The notes under the pieces are model-generated. The model saw only the letters and a program-made list of their open reading frames with translations. It was not told where the DNA came from and ran no database searches. A stretch of 45,292 nt of DNA from an uncultured Clostridium sp. (GTDB lineage Bacteria > Bacillota > Clostridia > TANB77 > CAG-508). A program made the position numbers and the translations under genes. The stretch is from contig CAMJYG010000017.1 in assembly GCA_946409935.1 (NCBI GenBank), positions 1-45,292 of the forward strand, written 5' to 3'. Shown piece after piece: positions 1 through 9,403 of this stretch. Every line of letters begins with the position of its first letter. Position 1 is the first letter of the stretch.

Positions 1-1878
1 TTCAATTTCATCGAATAATACAACCGAATATGGTTTTCTTCTTATTTTTTCAGTCAATTGTCCACCTTCATCAAATCCAACATATCCTGGAGGTGAACCT
101 ATTAATTTAGATACAGAATGTGCTTCCATATATTCAGACATATCTATTCTTATCATGGCATTTTCATCACCAAATAAGCATTCTGCTAGAGCTTTTGATA
201 ATTCTGTTTTTCCTACACCTGTTGGTCCTAAAAATAGGAATGAACCTATTGGTCTTTTTGGATCTTTTAGACCTACTCTTCCTCTTCTTATAGCTTTAGC
301 AACCGCTTCAACTGCTTCATTTTGACCTACAACTCTTTCATGAAGATTCTTTTCAAGATTTTTTAATCTTATATTTTCATCCTCTGTTATTTTTTTAGCT
401 GGTATTCCCGTCCAATTAGCAATTACTTCTGCTATATTCTCCTCTGTAATATTTGTTATTTCTTTTGTATTCTTATTCTTCCACTTTTTTTGTTCTTTTT
501 CATAATTTTCTTTTAGTTTTCTCTCTTCGTCTCTTAACATAGCTGCTTTTTCAAATTTTTGCGTCATTACAGCTTCTTCTTTATTTTTTCTTAATTCTTC
601 AAGTTTTTCTTCTAATTCTTTCAAATTATCAGGCTCTGTATATGTTTTCAATTTAGCTCTAGAAGCTGCTTCATCTATTAAATCTATTGCTTTATCTGGC
701 AAAAATCTATCATTTATATATCTAACAGACATTTTAACTGCTGCTTCAATAGCTTCATCTGTTATTTTTACACCATGATGAGCTTCATATTTATCTCTAA
801 TTCCCTTTAGTATTTTTATTGCATCATTTTCTGTTGGCTCTTTAACTGTTACAGGACTAAACCTTCTTTCCAATGCTGCATCTTTTTCTATATATTTTCT
901 GTACTCATTTAAAGTTGTTGCACCTACTAATTGAATATCTCCTCTTGCAAGTAAAGGTTTTAAAATATTTGCTGCATCTATTGCCCCTTCAGCCGCTCCT
1001 GCTCCTACAATAGTATGAATTTCATCTATAAATAAAATTACATCTCCTGCTTTTTTTACTTCATTTAAAGCCTTTTTTATTCTTTCTTCAAAATCACCTC
1101 TATACTTAGCACCTGCAACCATACCAGAAATATCCATACTTACAACTCTTTTTTCTTTTAAAATTTCAGGCACGTCTCCACTCATTATTTTTTGTGCTAG
1201 ACCTTCTACAACAGCTGTTTTACCTACACCAGGTTCTCCAATTAAGCATGGATTATTCTTGGTTCTTCTAGAAAGAACTTGAATTACCCTTTCTATCTCT
1301 TCTTTTCGTCCAACTATTGGATCTAATTTGCCTTCTTTCGCCTTTTTAGTTAAATCTTCTCCAAACTGATTTAATGTTGGAGTTTGATTGTAGCTACCTA
1401 TTTTCCCATCCTTTTCTGCTTTTTTGTCATCTGCTACAATATCTTCTCCTTCATTTATTACCTTTATTATTTCAGTATATAATTTAGGAATATTAACATT
1501 TAATTCTAATAAAATTCTCGCTGCTATACTATCTCCTTCTCTTAAAATTCCTATTAATAAATGCTCTGTTCCAATATAATTATAGCCTAATTTTCTAGCC
1601 TCTATAAATGCATTTTCAATTACCCTTTTAGACCTTGGCGTAAATCCCAATGTTTCAGATATTGACGTTTCTTGTCCAACTAATTCTATAATTTTATCAA
1701 TAATGTTCTCTGGTTTAACACCTTGATTTTCTATAACCTTTGAGGCTACTCCGCTTCCTTCTTTCGATAAACCATATAATATATGTTCAGTTCCTATATA
1801 ATTATGTCCCAATTCTAATGCTATTTCATTAGCTAATTCAATTGCCTTTTTAGCTCTATTTGTAAATTTATATGTCAT
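1..1878 (-). CDS. clpC: ATP-dependent Clp protease ATPase subunit ClpC (3' end outside window)
   Basis: This is a Hsp100 unfoldase that feeds damaged or arginine-phosphorylated proteins to ClpP in the cytoplasm. The first 626 codons are visible. They hold the two N-terminal Clp repeats (TEHILYGL and TEHLLIGI), a D1 Walker A GEPGVGKT near residue 213, Walker B LFIDEIHT, a UVR-like coiled middle region, and a D2 Walker A GPTGVGKT near residue 553. The window ends just after the D2 Walker B (LFDEIE). The ATG at 1878 has GGAGG 8 bases upstream. It is the last gene of the ctsR operon in the usual Firmicute order. The five CGG triplets inside it are all out of frame. Confidence 0.97.
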   Translation of the reverse strand, partial: MTYKFTNRAKKAIELANEIALELGHNYIGTEHILYGLSKEGSGVASKVIENQGVKPENIIDKIIELVGQETSISETLGFTPRSKRVIENAFIEARKLGYNYIGTEHLLIGILREGDSIAARILLELNVNIPKLYTEIIKVINEGEDIVADDKKAEKDGKIGSYNQTPTLNQFGEDLTKKAKEGKLDPIVGRKEEIERVIQVLSRRTKNNPCLIGEPGVGKTAVVEGLAQKIMSGDVPEILKEKRVVSMDISGMVAGAKYRGDFEERIKKALNEVKKAGDVILFIDEIHTIVGAGAAEGAIDAANILKPLLARGDIQLVGATTLNEYRKYIEKDAALERRFSPVTVKEPTENDAIKILKGIRDKYEAHHGVKITDEAIEAAVKMSVRYINDRFLPDKAIDLIDEAASRAKLKTYTEPDNLKELEEKLEELRKNKEEAVMTQKFEKAAMLRDEERKLKENYEKEQKKWKNKNTKEITNITEENIAEVIANWTGIPAKKITEDENIRLKNLEKNLHERVVGQNEAVEAVAKAIRRGRVGLKDPKRPIGSFLFLGPTGVGKTELSKALAECLFGDENAMIRIDMSEYMEAHSVSKLIGSPPGYVGFDEGGQLTEKIRRKPYSVVLFDEIE

Positions 1879-1959
1879 TATATTATCCTCCATTTCCTTT
1901 TTTTACAGTTCAGTAATAATTTTTCTTAAAAATGTTAATGTATCCCTACTAAACTGTAA

Positions 1960-2973
1960 CTATTTTTCAGTAATAATTTGTTTTATAACTTCTGCTCTCT
2001 TAATGTCTCTTTCAATTGCTTCATATTGTTCACCTAAGTATTTTTGTAAATTTGCAGGTTTAGTATATAAATAAAGTTTTTTTACTTTTAAATCTGTCAT
2101 TTCTTTTAATATTCCTAAATCAGTGCCCAATTTTATATCTGACAACAATTCTCTTACTTCTGAAGAAGAAATTTTCCTGCAGTTACTCAAAATTCCAAAG
2201 CTTCTATATACCATATCTTCTAATTCTATATCATCTTTAGCCAAAATTTTTCTTGCTTTTCTCTCTTGCTCTATTATTTTTTCTACTATTACATTTAAAT
2301 TATCTACTATTTCCTTTTCAGAAATTCCAATTGTTTGCTTATTAGAAATTTGGTACATATCTCCACTAGCTTCGGAATTTTCACCATAAACACCTCTAAT
2401 ACTTATACCAAAACTACTTGTTGCTTGTAATATTTTCTTAGTATTTTTAGTTTTAGAAAGAGCTGGTAAATGTACCATTACAGAAGCTCTTAATCCTGTA
2501 CCTATATTACTTGGACAAGCTGTTAGATATCCATATTTTTTATTCATGGCATATCCAAGTGCTTCCCCTATTTTTTCATCTAGCTCTATAGCTAAGTTTA
2601 ATGTATTTTTTAGATCTAATCCATTACTAAAAATTTGTATTCTTAAATGATCCTCTTCACCAATCATTATACAAATATTTTCATCATCATTTATAAGAAT
2701 ACTACCTGTTTCATTTCTTTTTAATACAAAATCTGGACTTAATAAATTTTTCTCGACAAGGCTCATTTTTGTTATATCGTCCATATCTTGTAACTTAAAA
2801 AACTTTAATCCATATCCAATTGTATATAAATTATCTTTTACCTTGTTTTGTAATGCCTCTATTTCATCATTTTTCTGTAAATTAAATTTGAACCCATGTA
2901 AATTTCTTGCGAATCTAATTCTTGTACTTATTGCAACATCTGAGTCTTCACTATTTTGTAGATACCAGTTCAT
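1960..2973 (-). CDS. mcsB: Protein arginine kinase McsB
   Basis: McsB phosphorylates arginine residues on proteins, including CtsR, and marks them for ClpCP. The 337-residue length is close to the family norm. It has the phosphagen-kinase signatures STRIRFARNL near the N-terminus, EEDHLRIQ in the middle, and ACPSNIGTGLRAS, which holds the guanidino-kinase active-site cysteine region. GGAGG precedes the ATG. It lies between mcsA and clpC and is transcribed with them under CtsR control. The identification is firm. Confidence 0.96.
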   Translation of the reverse strand: MNWYLQNSEDSDVAISTRIRFARNLHGFKFNLQKNDEIEALQNKVKDNLYTIGYGLKFFKLQDMDDITKMSLVEKNLLSPDFVLKRNETGSILINDDENICIMIGEEDHLRIQIFSNGLDLKNTLNLAIELDEKIGEALGYAMNKKYGYLTACPSNIGTGLRASVMVHLPALSKTKNTKKILQATSSFGISIRGVYGENSEASGDMYQISNKQTIGISEKEIVDNLNVIVEKIIEQERKARKILAKDDIELEDMVYRSFGILSNCRKISSSEVRELLSDIKLGTDLGILKEMTDLKVKKLYLYTKPANLQKYLGEQYEAIERDIKRAEVIKQIITEK

Positions 2974-3092
2974 ATTTATTAAGACCTCCTTTTTTATCTA
3001 ATTTATTGTTCTACAATAGGGAAAGCCATGCTGACTTTTCTATTTATAGTTAAAAATAACATACTACAAGTTTATTAGCTTTCCTATTTGTT

Positions 3093-3644
3093 TTAGTCTT
3101 CTAATTTTTTTATTTCATCTCTTATTTGTGCTGCATCTTCGTACCTTTCATCTTTAATTGCTTCTTTCAATTTTCTTTGTAGTTCCTCAAGTTTTGATTT
3201 TTCACCTTCATTTTTATTTTCTTCAGTTTTATTATCGTAATTTTTCTGTTTAATATCATTATTAATAACTTTTCCTATTCTTCCAACATGAGTATTGGCA
3301 CCTTGTATTTTTTTAATTATTGGAGAAATTTTACTTTCAAACACATCATAGCAATTTTCACATCCTAGTTTTCCAGTATTTACAATATCATCAAAAGTAT
3401 ATCCACAATTATTACATTTTAAAGATTTGACTTCACCAAATAATGGCATAAATTCTGGTGTTGAAAAATCCTCCATAAATTCTCCAAAAAAACTAGAAAA
3501 ATCAATTGGCATACTAAAATCCATTTTTGTTATTCCTAATTTTTCACTACATTCTTCACACAAATTTAATTCTTTTGTCTTACCATTAATATTTTCTGAA
3601 TACCTTACATTTGCTTCATTTTTACCACAATTATCACATAACAT
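3093..3644 (-). CDS. mcsA: McsA, zinc-binding activator of McsB
   Basis: McsA is the activator of the McsB kinase. The N-terminal half holds four CxxC pairs (CDNCGKN, CEECSEK, CNNCGYT, CENCYDV) for zinc. The C-terminus is a UVR motif (KLEELQRKLKEAIKDERYED). I start the gene at the ATG at 3644 (183 residues) because GGAGG sits 8 bases upstream and the family begins with M-x-C-xx-C. A longer in-frame start at 3683 lacks a ribosome site. It is second in the ctsR operon. Confidence 0.94.
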   Translation of the reverse strand: MLCDNCGKNEANVRYSENINGKTKELNLCEECSEKLGITKMDFSMPIDFSSFFGEFMEDFSTPEFMPLFGEVKSLKCNNCGYTFDDIVNTGKLGCENCYDVFESKISPIIKKIQGANTHVGRIGKVINNDIKQKNYDNKTEENKNEGEKSKLEELQRKLKEAIKDERYEDAAQIRDEIKKLED

Positions 3645-3675
3645 TTTACATTCCTCCTTTTTTATGCTTTTGGGG

Positions 3676-3700
3676 ATTGTCACGGGGACGCCCCAGAAAC
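3676..3700. repeat. REP-like GGGGACGCCCC motif
   Basis: A GC-rich 11-base near-palindrome at 3684-3694 stands out in AT-rich DNA between ctsR and mcsA. The same 11 bases recur at 9363-9373 upstream of plsY. By analogy it may be a REP sequence of the kind moved by REP-associated (RAYT) transposases. No such transposase is in the window. Confidence 0.45.
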
Positions 3701-3704
3701 AACA

Positions 3705-4148
3705 TTAATTTAAATTTAATAACATATTTTTAAATATTCTTGCTCGTACTTTATCTTTAATTTCTTTGCTTAATTGCAATACATTATCACTTGTTGCAAC
3801 CTTTAAAAGTTTTGCTTCTTTTGGACTAATTATTTCATAAGTTAAAAAATCACTTAACACAATATCTACATCATTAGAGGTTATTTCTTCACCTATATTA
3901 TTTATTATATGCATTATATAATCTGCTTTTGTGTTATTAACCTTTTTTATTGTAATATGACCTCCACCACCTCTTCTACTTTCTACATAGTAACCTTGTG
4001 ATGGCTTGAATCTTGTTGATATTACATAATTAATTTGAGATGGTACACAATTAAATTGCTCTGCTAATTCATTTCTTTGTATTTCAATTGCTTCATTCTC
4101 TTCAAATAAATCTTTTATAAATTCTTCTATCAAATCTGACATTCTCAT
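3705..4148 (-). CDS. ctsR: CtsR transcriptional repressor of class III stress genes
   Basis: CtsR is a dimeric winged-helix repressor that binds a direct heptamer repeat and controls clp genes. The protein has 147 residues. The N-terminal helix-turn-helix (QRNELAEQFNCVPSQINYVI) is followed by the glycine-rich wing ESRRGGGGHI that reads DNA, and then by the C-terminal dimer region. The ATG at 4148 has GGAGG 7 bases upstream. Two CtsR boxes and a sigma-A promoter lie directly upstream, so the operon is autoregulated. Confidence 0.96.
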   Translation of the reverse strand: MRMSDLIEEFIKDLFEENEAIEIQRNELAEQFNCVPSQINYVISTRFKPSQGYYVESRRGGGGHITIKKVNNTKADYIMHIINNIGEEITSNDVDIVLSDFLTYEIISPKEAKLLKVATSDNVLQLSKEIKDKVRARIFKNMLLNLN

Positions 4149-4170
4149 GTTTATTCCTCCTTTTGTTGAC

Positions 4171-4187
4171 TTTGACTTTCTTTGACT
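4171..4187 (-). promoter_or_regulatory. CtsR operator, downstream box
   Basis: On the minus strand AGTCAAA is repeated with a 3-base spacer. This matches the established CtsR box (RGTCAAA-N3-RGTCAAA). It lies just after the predicted transcription start and before the ctsR ribosome site. Confidence 0.9.
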
Positions 4188-4196
4188 TTCGATATT

Positions 4197-4224
4197 ATTA
4201 TACTACTTTTAAATTTTATTTCAA
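4197..4224 (-). promoter_or_regulatory. Sigma-A promoter of the ctsR operon
   Basis: Minus-strand -35 TTGAAA at 4219-4224 and -10 TATAAT at 4197-4202, with a 16-base spacer. It is bracketed by the two CtsR boxes. Confidence 0.8.
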
Positions 4225-4232
4225 GGGTATTT

Positions 4233-4249
4233 TTTGACTTTCTCTGACT
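4233..4249 (-). promoter_or_regulatory. CtsR operator, upstream box
   Basis: Minus-strand AGTCAGA-N3-AGTCAAA, one base off the consensus heptamer. It sits just upstream of the -35 element. Confidence 0.8.
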
Positions 4250-4401
4250 TTTATCTCGTTTTTTTCTTTTAATTTTTACCATTTTATAACTTTTTCTCTT
4301 TTTATTTTATTTTTTCGCCTTTTTTCACTACTTTATTAATAAACTAGAATACCTGTATAAATACACATAATACTTACCGCTATCTACTATTAATTTTTGT
4401 C

Positions 4402-4471
4402 AAGTTATTTCGTGTATAAGAAATAACTTTTCTTATTTTAATATAAATTTCTAATTAAAGAAATTTATATT
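4402..4471. terminator. Two AT-rich hairpins between ctsR promoter and small gene
   Basis: A 10-bp stem (4402-4411 with 4420-4429) is followed by T-rich DNA, and a perfect 12-bp stem (4440-4451 with 4460-4471) follows it. They probably end transcription from the upstream minus-strand genes. The rest of 4250-4514 is AT-rich with nothing else recognised. Confidence 0.4.
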
Positions 4472-4514
4472 ATTGGTATTTGCAAATTATGAAACTCAAA
4501 AACATAAAAATAAA

Positions 4515-4685
4515 CTATCTATCCTTTGTTATATTCTCTAATTCATCTACTTTCTCTTTTTGTTTATCTAAAGACACCCATGAAAAATAAGAAGATACAA
4601 ATTCACCATATTTTGTTGTATCTTCTTTATCTTCTGAAATGCCTTTTTTAGATTTATAATTTTTATAAGATTTATCTTTATTCAT
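4515..4685 (-). CDS. Small hypothetical protein, 56 residues
   Basis: A short reading frame starts at the ATG at 4685 with an AGAAGG ribosome site upstream. The product is charged and lysine-rich, with a central YGEFVSSYFSWVSLDKQKEK segment and an acidic/basic C-terminal helix. I recognise no family. The ribosome site and the varied composition argue that it is real, but homologues would be needed to be sure. Confidence 0.5.
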   Translation of the reverse strand: MNKDKSYKNYKSKKGISEDKEDTTKYGEFVSSYFSWVSLDKQKEKVDELENITKDR

Positions 4686-4752
4686 TTATAAATACACACC
4701 TTCTTTTTATTGGTATGCACATTTTTTTTAAATTTTATTCATTTTTTTAATT

Positions 4753-4815
4753 TTGTTATAATTCACTGTTAATATTAACTTGAAGCAATACAAAATAATC
4801 TGTGAACTATAACAA
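4753..4815. repeat. Palindromic repeat, TTACAATTCACAG family, copy 1
   Basis: The arms TTGTTATAATTCAC (4753-4766) and GTGAACTATAACAA (4802-4815) pair with one mismatch. The interior carries ATTAACTTGAAGCAAT, which is shared with the copy near 6842-6926. Related ends occur at 5964-6001 and 20576-20734. Confidence 0.6.
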
Positions 4816-4832
4816 AATTTTTACATTATCAA

Positions 4833-5793
4833 TTAATAATTATTAAGCTCTTCTATCAAATTTTTATATTTTATCAAAAAAATAGAAGTATCTTTTATAT
4901 TTACAGCATTTTGCAATTCATTAAGCATAATATACCCCTTATTGATATTATTTATCTTATTTGCATCTATATTAGGATTAGTAAGCAGTTTAGAATATAT
5001 ATTTATTGCATTTTGAACATCATTTAAAATTTCATCCCAATTACCACTTTCTAATTTGGAATAAGCTTTAAATATATTAGCCTTTGTTTCAATTATTATA
5101 TTATATAAATCATCTTCACCCTGAATAAATTTTGGTAAAAAATCGTATAACTTGCTAAGTTCAGTTACTGTTTCAGCCTTTTTTTCATCTTTAGCAACAA
5201 CTGTAAGATTATCATATTCTTTATTAAAAGATAAAATATCTTCTTGTTTTATATTTTGATTATACAAATCTATAGTTAAAGTGGGAATTGATAAATACAT
5301 TTCCTCTACTTCGCTTTTTACAAATGTCCAATTTATATTTTCTTGATTATTTAAAACCCCACTAGATTTTAAAATAAATTTATTATTTTCTTGTTCACTA
5401 ATACTTTCTGCATTTAGACTACTATTTGAACTTTTTTCTTTACTAGAAGCTTGTCCTTCTTGTTGAGAACCTCCGACCTTTATTATCACTGCCTCCTATT
5501 TTTTCTTCTGAACCGCTTTTAGAATCTCCTCCAGATGTTGAGCCACTAGCGCTTTCTGTATTTTCCAACTCTGCAGGTATTTTTGCAATTGATATTCTAT
5601 AATTCTTATCTTCGATATTATTCATTGTATTAATTAGATTTGTAAGTTTTAACTCAACATATTTAATTTCTGATAAAGCTTTTTCCTTTTGATTTTGATT
5701 ATTATCTTTATTCAAATTTTTCCATATCAAGAAAGCCACACAAATAAAAATTATTATTAAAATCAAAAAGGCTATTATTCTATATTTTTTCAA
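4833..5793 (-). CDS. Membrane-anchored protein of unknown function, read through a +1 shift at CGG
   Basis: The start is TTG at 5793 with GGAGGT 7 bases upstream. Residues 8-25 form one hydrophobic anchor (IAFLILIIIFICVAFLIW). A helical stretch, a Ser/Gly-rich linker around residues 85-125, and a helical C-terminal domain of about 190 residues follow. Reading straight on, the frame stops 10 codons after a CGG codon at 5473-5475. Skipping the C there gives GGA and continues the same Ser/Gly/Gln linker into a long open frame, for 319 residues in total. I recognise no family. The likely position is outside the membrane, with a short cytoplasmic N-terminus. It stands alone between ctsR and dtd. 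Confidence 0.75.
5473..5475 (-). other. +1 frameshift site 1 (GGT CGG A)
   Basis: CGG falls in the zero frame of the gene starting at 5793. Dropping the C makes GGA the next codon and joins the downstream frame ending at 4833. See the CGG finding. Confidence 0.85.
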
Positions 5794-5821
5794 GATTTAC
5801 CTCCATATTTAGTACTATTAC

Positions 5822-5873
5822 TTTCCAATGCACAAACCCGGTTGGAAAAGAATTATAATTATTTTTCAACCTT
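5822..5873. repeat. Short hairpin repeat, copy 1 (uninterrupted)
   Basis: GGTTGGAAAAGAATTA pairs with TAATTATTTTTCAACC (two mismatches), and the sequence next to the hairpin is GCACAAACCCGG. A second copy at 31455-31586 is nearly identical at both ends but holds a nested 92-base palindrome. This copy therefore shows the empty form. Confidence 0.75.
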
Positions 5874-5963
5874 TCTCTTTTTTCTATTATTTACATTTTT
5901 GTATTATATTATTCTATGAATAATATTTAATGTACTATTTATACTATATATAGATAATTTTAC

Positions 5964-6001
5964 GTTACAATTCACAATTATAATAAGCTGTGAATTGTAG
6001 C
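5964..6001. repeat. Palindromic repeat, TTACAATTCACAG family, copy 2
   Basis: GTTACAATTCACA (5964-5976) pairs with TGTGAATTGTAGC (5989-6001), with a single mismatch and a short loop. It lies just upstream of the plus-strand gene at 6039 and could double as an upstream terminator. Confidence 0.6.
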
Positions 6002-6038
6002 TAACTATTGAATAGAAATGAAAGGATTAATTTTTAAA

Positions 6039-6320
6039 ATGAATGCTAAAGTAAATTTGTTTAGTGAAAAGAAAGGTGAAATTAATAAATTTTTAAGCAA
6101 ATTTTATAATACAAATTTAGATATAGATAAAAAACTACAATGGGAAAAAGAATATGCCAATCCCGTAGAATTGGCAGAACTTGTTGGTATTTACATTGAT
6201 AACTCTGAAGATTATTCTTTAAATATGTGGATTTGCTTAGATAAAAATGTTTTTATACAAATAACTTCAGAAAATGCTGATATATTTATTAAATATTTGT
6301 ATGAAAGATTTCCATATTAA
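6039..6320 (+). CDS. Conserved-looking hypothetical protein, 93 residues
   Basis: A small acidic soluble protein without membrane segments. I chose the ATG at 6039 because AAAGGA lies 12 bases upstream. The in-frame ATG at 6018 has no ribosome site. The C-terminal half ([20 protein letters not shown], then [11 protein letters not shown]) looks like a small alpha/beta fold. It converges on dtd and overlaps its stop codon by 4 bases. Function unknown. Confidence 0.75.
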   Translation: MNAKVNLFSEKKGEINKFLSKFYNTNLDIDKKLQWEKEYANPVELAELVGIYIDNSEDYSLNMWICLDKNVFIQITSENADIFIKYLYERFPY

Positions 6321-6763
6321 CAATTATTCTTTTCAATAATGATTGTTACTGGTCCATCATTTACAAGGTTAACTTGCATTTCAGCACCGAAAATCCCTTT
6401 CTCAACATGAATATCAAGTTTTTCACATTCAGAACAAAAATATTCATACAATTCGTTTGCTATATCTGGTTTAGCAGCTTGTATGAAAGAAGGTCTATTT
6501 CCTTGTGAACAATCTGCATATAATGTAAATTGTGAAACAATTAACAATTCACCTTTTACATCTTTTAAAGATAGATTCATTTTATTATTTTCATCTGTAA
6601 AAACTCTTAATTTGCATAATTTATTAATTAAATAATCTGCTTGCTCTCTGGTATCATTATGTGTAACACCTAATAATACTAAAAATCCTTTATCTATCTT
6701 GCCAACAGTATTTCCATCTACATCTACATGTGCATTTTTTACTCTTTGAACTACAATTTTCAT
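6317..6763 (-). CDS. dtd: D-aminoacyl-tRNA deacylase Dtd
   Basis: The enzyme hydrolyses D-amino acids, and glycine mischarged on tRNA-Ala, off tRNA as a proofreading step after charging. The 148-residue length is standard. The two family signatures are present: SQFTLYAD near residue 77 and NDGPVTIII near the C-terminus. The N-terminus [16 protein letters not shown] is typical. Its one CGG triplet is out of frame. Confidence 0.96.
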   Translation of the reverse strand: MKIVVQRVKNAHVDVDGNTVGKIDKGFLVLLGVTHNDTREQADYLINKLCKLRVFTDENNKMNLSLKDVKGELLIVSQFTLYADCSQGNRPSFIQAAKPDIANELYEYFCSECEKLDIHVEKGIFGAEMQVNLVNDGPVTIIIEKNNC

Positions 6764-6841
6764 TTTTTCAATCCTTCCCTTCTTTTATTGAGATTTAGTA
6801 TTTTTTCGTTAAAATTTACAGCCAATTATAATTCAAAAAAT

Positions 6842-6926
6842 CTTCAAGTTAATATATAATGTTTTTTGGAAAAAAAATTATATATTAACTTGAAGCAATG
6901 CAAAATCAGCTGTGAATTGTAATATT
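6842..6926. repeat. Strong hairpin plus family end (copy 3)
   Basis: A perfect 19-bp stem (6842-6860 with 6877-6895) has an A/T-rich 16-base loop. It is followed by CAGCTGTGAATTGTAA, the end found in the copies at 4753, 5964 and 20576. The rest of the 6764-7076 gap holds AT-rich DNA and a short GGCGCGGACT patch, with no gene seen. Confidence 0.6.
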
Positions 6927-7076
6927 TTTTCGTGTATAAATGTTTATTTATTAAATTTAATGTAGCCGAAATTCTTCAACTAAATATTAATATATAAACA
7001 TTTCTAATATTATTATTATTCATTTTCATAACTAATCACTGGCGCGGACTTCTAATTACATATGGCTGATTAGTAA

Positions 7077-7568
7077 CTATTCATCTTCATTATTTATGTC
7101 TTGTTCTAATTCTTCTTCTACAATCTTAGCTTCATCTTGTTTTTCATCATCAATTTTTGAATTTTCTAAGTCCTCTAATATTTCAACCTCTTTTGCAGGT
7201 TCTTCTACTTGCTTTTCACCACAATTAGGGCAAAATTTATCTTCTTTGTTTATTTCTTTATAACACTTATGACATTGTTTTTTATCTTTTAATTGTAGAC
7301 ATTCTTTTAAAAGGCTATCTATTTCATCACTTAATACATCAATTTTTATGCATTGCTCTTCTATTTCATTTTGTATATCAACTTTTTCTTCTCTCACATG
7401 ATTTTCATATACTTTTTTCCCAATCTCTTCATATAAACCATTTACTTGTGTCTTTAAATCACCTATTTTAAATTTAATCTTTGTTTCCTTTGCTATTTTC
7501 CCTGTTTTATCAGCAGTTATTTTATATGCTTCTGTTGCTTTTTTTCCTAATTTATCAAAAAATTCCAT
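7077..7568 (-). CDS. Zinc-ribbon coiled-coil protein
   Basis: 163 residues. The N-terminal amphipathic helix and coiled coil (about residues 1-95) are followed by a zinc ribbon, CHKCYKE...FCPNCG near residues 99-117, and then by a very acidic tail. There is no signal peptide or membrane segment, so it is probably cytoplasmic. Such zinc-ribbon proteins are common in Clostridia without a known role. It follows gpsA in the same direction with about 115 bases between them. Confidence 0.75.
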   Translation of the reverse strand: MEFFDKLGKKATEAYKITADKTGKIAKETKIKFKIGDLKTQVNGLYEEIGKKVYENHVREEKVDIQNEIEEQCIKIDVLSDEIDSLLKECLQLKDKKQCHKCYKEINKEDKFCPNCGEKQVEEPAKEVEILEDLENSKIDDEKQDEAKIVEEELEQDINNEDE

Positions 7569-7683
7569 TCTTCAATCATTCCTTTCTTTTATTATTATTG
7601 GTTTTTTATAAAAATTTTATTCGTTTTATAATTAATCACTATTAAGCAGTACAATATAATTTTAAGGCTGAACACTAACAATA

Positions 7684-8667
7684 TTACTCTGATTTTTTAT
7701 CTCTTGTCATTAAATCCTTTACTGCTTGCATTGGTTCTAAGTTTTCGTAAATTAATTTATATACAGCTTCTACAATAGGCATTTCAACATTATGTATTTT
7801 GCTAAGTTGGTATGCAACTTCAATATTATCAATACTTTCAATAACCATTCCAACTTCTTTTTTCACTTCATCAATTGACTTTCCTTGACAGATTAATTTA
7901 CCAGCTTTTCTATTTCTACTATGTTCGCTTGAACAAGTAACTATTAAGTCTCCCAAGCCACTTAAGCCATAGAAAGTTTCTTTCATTCCGCCAAGTTCTA
8001 TTCCTAACCTAGATAATTCATTTAAACCTCTTGTTAATAATGCTGCAAGAGTATTATCTCCTAATCCTAACTCTACAGCAACACCTGCACAAAATGCTAT
8101 AATATTTTTTAATGCTCCTCCTAATTCTACGCCTTTAACATCATTTGATGTGTATATTCTCATTTTTTCACACATAAATGTATCTTGAATAACATTCAAG
8201 ATTTCTTCGTCTTTAGACGCTATAACTAAAACAGTTGGTATTTCTTTTGAAACTTCTTCTGCATGACTAGGGCCAGATAAAACACCAATTCTTGCACTTG
8301 GCAATTCTTCTAATATAACATCATCTAATGTTTTTAGTGTATCTTTTTCAAGTCCCTTAGAACATATTATTATAGGTCTATTTCTCACTAAATGTTTATA
8401 TTGTTTAAACGTACTCCTTGTAAATTTTGATGGAGTAACATGTAAAATAAAATCGCTATCTTTTATTACTTCTTCAAAATTGGTGTAACATTTGATATTA
8501 TCTGGTATAGTTATTTCTGGTAAAAATTTACATTTTTTTTCTTCATTAATTAATCTTTTTTCTTCTTCATCAAAAGACCAAATTTTTACTCTGTTTTCAC
8601 ATCTTGCTAAATGCATAGCAAGTGCAACACCCCAACTTCCACTACCTATTATTGCTATATTTTTCAT
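7684..8667 (-). CDS. gpsA: Glycerol-3-phosphate dehydrogenase [NAD(P)+]
   Basis: This enzyme reduces dihydroxyacetone phosphate to sn-glycerol-3-phosphate, the backbone for phospholipids. 327 residues. The N-terminal Rossmann motif GSGSWGVALA and the C-terminal conserved block ELGGALKNIIAFCAGVA with its catalytic lysine are present. It sits 31 bases after plsY, which uses its product, so the der-plsY-gpsA genes probably form one transcript. Confidence 0.97.
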   Translation of the reverse strand: MKNIAIIGSGSWGVALAMHLARCENRVKIWSFDEEEKRLINEEKKCKFLPEITIPDNIKCYTNFEEVIKDSDFILHVTPSKFTRSTFKQYKHLVRNRPIIICSKGLEKDTLKTLDDVILEELPSARIGVLSGPSHAEEVSKEIPTVLVIASKDEEILNVIQDTFMCEKMRIYTSNDVKGVELGGALKNIIAFCAGVAVELGLGDNTLAALLTRGLNELSRLGIELGGMKETFYGLSGLGDLIVTCSSEHSRNRKAGKLICQGKSIDEVKKEVGMVIESIDNIEVAYQLSKIHNVEMPIVEAVYKLIYENLEPMQAVKDLMTRDKKSE

Positions 8668-8698
8668 ATTTATTAAAATTCCTTTCCTATTGTATAAA

Positions 8699-9340
8699 TT
8701 ACTTTTTAAAACTCAATTTATTCTCTGTCCCATTTAATAATCTTTTAATATTATTTCTATGATTGTATAAAACAATTACAGCTAAAATTAAACTATAAAT
8801 AAAATAAACATTACCGTTTTTTCCTTCTGTTAGTACAGTATAATTATTATTTATAAACAATGTCAATATTGGAAATAAAACTGCAGCTGCACATGAACCT
8901 AAAGAAACCATTCTAGTTAATGCCATTAAAACTATTGCAAATACTAAGCATATTAATCCAATTTGCCAATTACTCATAAGCAAAATTCCTAAAGATGTTG
9001 CAACACCTTTTCCTCCTTTGAACTGAAAAAATACTGGGAAAGTATGTCCTATTACAACAGCAATTCCTGCTATTTGAAGTAATAATTCCTTATTAGAACC
9101 TGATATCATATTTCCTAATATAATTGCAATAGCAATAGAAACAACTCCTTTTAATATATCACAAATTAATGTTATGGCTGCAGCTTTTTTTCCTACACTA
9201 CGAAGCATATTTGTACTACCAGCATTTCCACTTCCTTTTTCTCTAACATCAAATCCTGCAAATTTCTTACTAAATATAACTGAAAAATTTACACTTCCTA
9301 TGCAATATGCTAATATTGCCATTATTATATAAACAAACAT
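8699..9340 (-). CDS. plsY: Glycerol-3-phosphate acyltransferase PlsY
   Basis: A membrane enzyme that moves an acyl group from acyl-phosphate to glycerol-3-phosphate, the first step of phosphatidic acid synthesis. 213 residues with several membrane helices. The active-site loop GSGNAGSTNMLR is present near residue 37, and GHTFPVFFQFKGGKGVAT in the middle loop. Its neighbour gpsA makes the substrate. Confidence 0.97.
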   Translation of the reverse strand: MFVYIIMAILAYCIGSVNFSVIFSKKFAGFDVREKGSGNAGSTNMLRSVGKKAAAITLICDILKGVVSIAIAIILGNMISGSNKELLLQIAGIAVVIGHTFPVFFQFKGGKGVATSLGILLMSNWQIGLICLVFAIVLMALTRMVSLGSCAAAVLFPILTLFINNNYTVLTEGKNGNVYFIYSLILAVIVLYNHRNNIKRLLNGTENKLSFKK

Positions 9341-9357
9341 AATATTTCCTCCTTATT

Positions 9358-9403
9358 GCCATGGGGACGCCCCTTTTAAATATAATATAACGCAGTCAAA
9401 ATT
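9358..9403. repeat. Half of a palindromic element next to a REP motif, overlapping the der stop codon
   Basis: GGGGACGCCCC (9363-9373) is followed directly by TTTTAAATATAATAT and GTCAAAATT. This is the right half of the 92-base palindrome seen whole at 31479-31570. On the minus strand its last bases supply the TGA stop codon of der (9396-9398), so the element landed at the very end of that gene. Confidence 0.7.
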
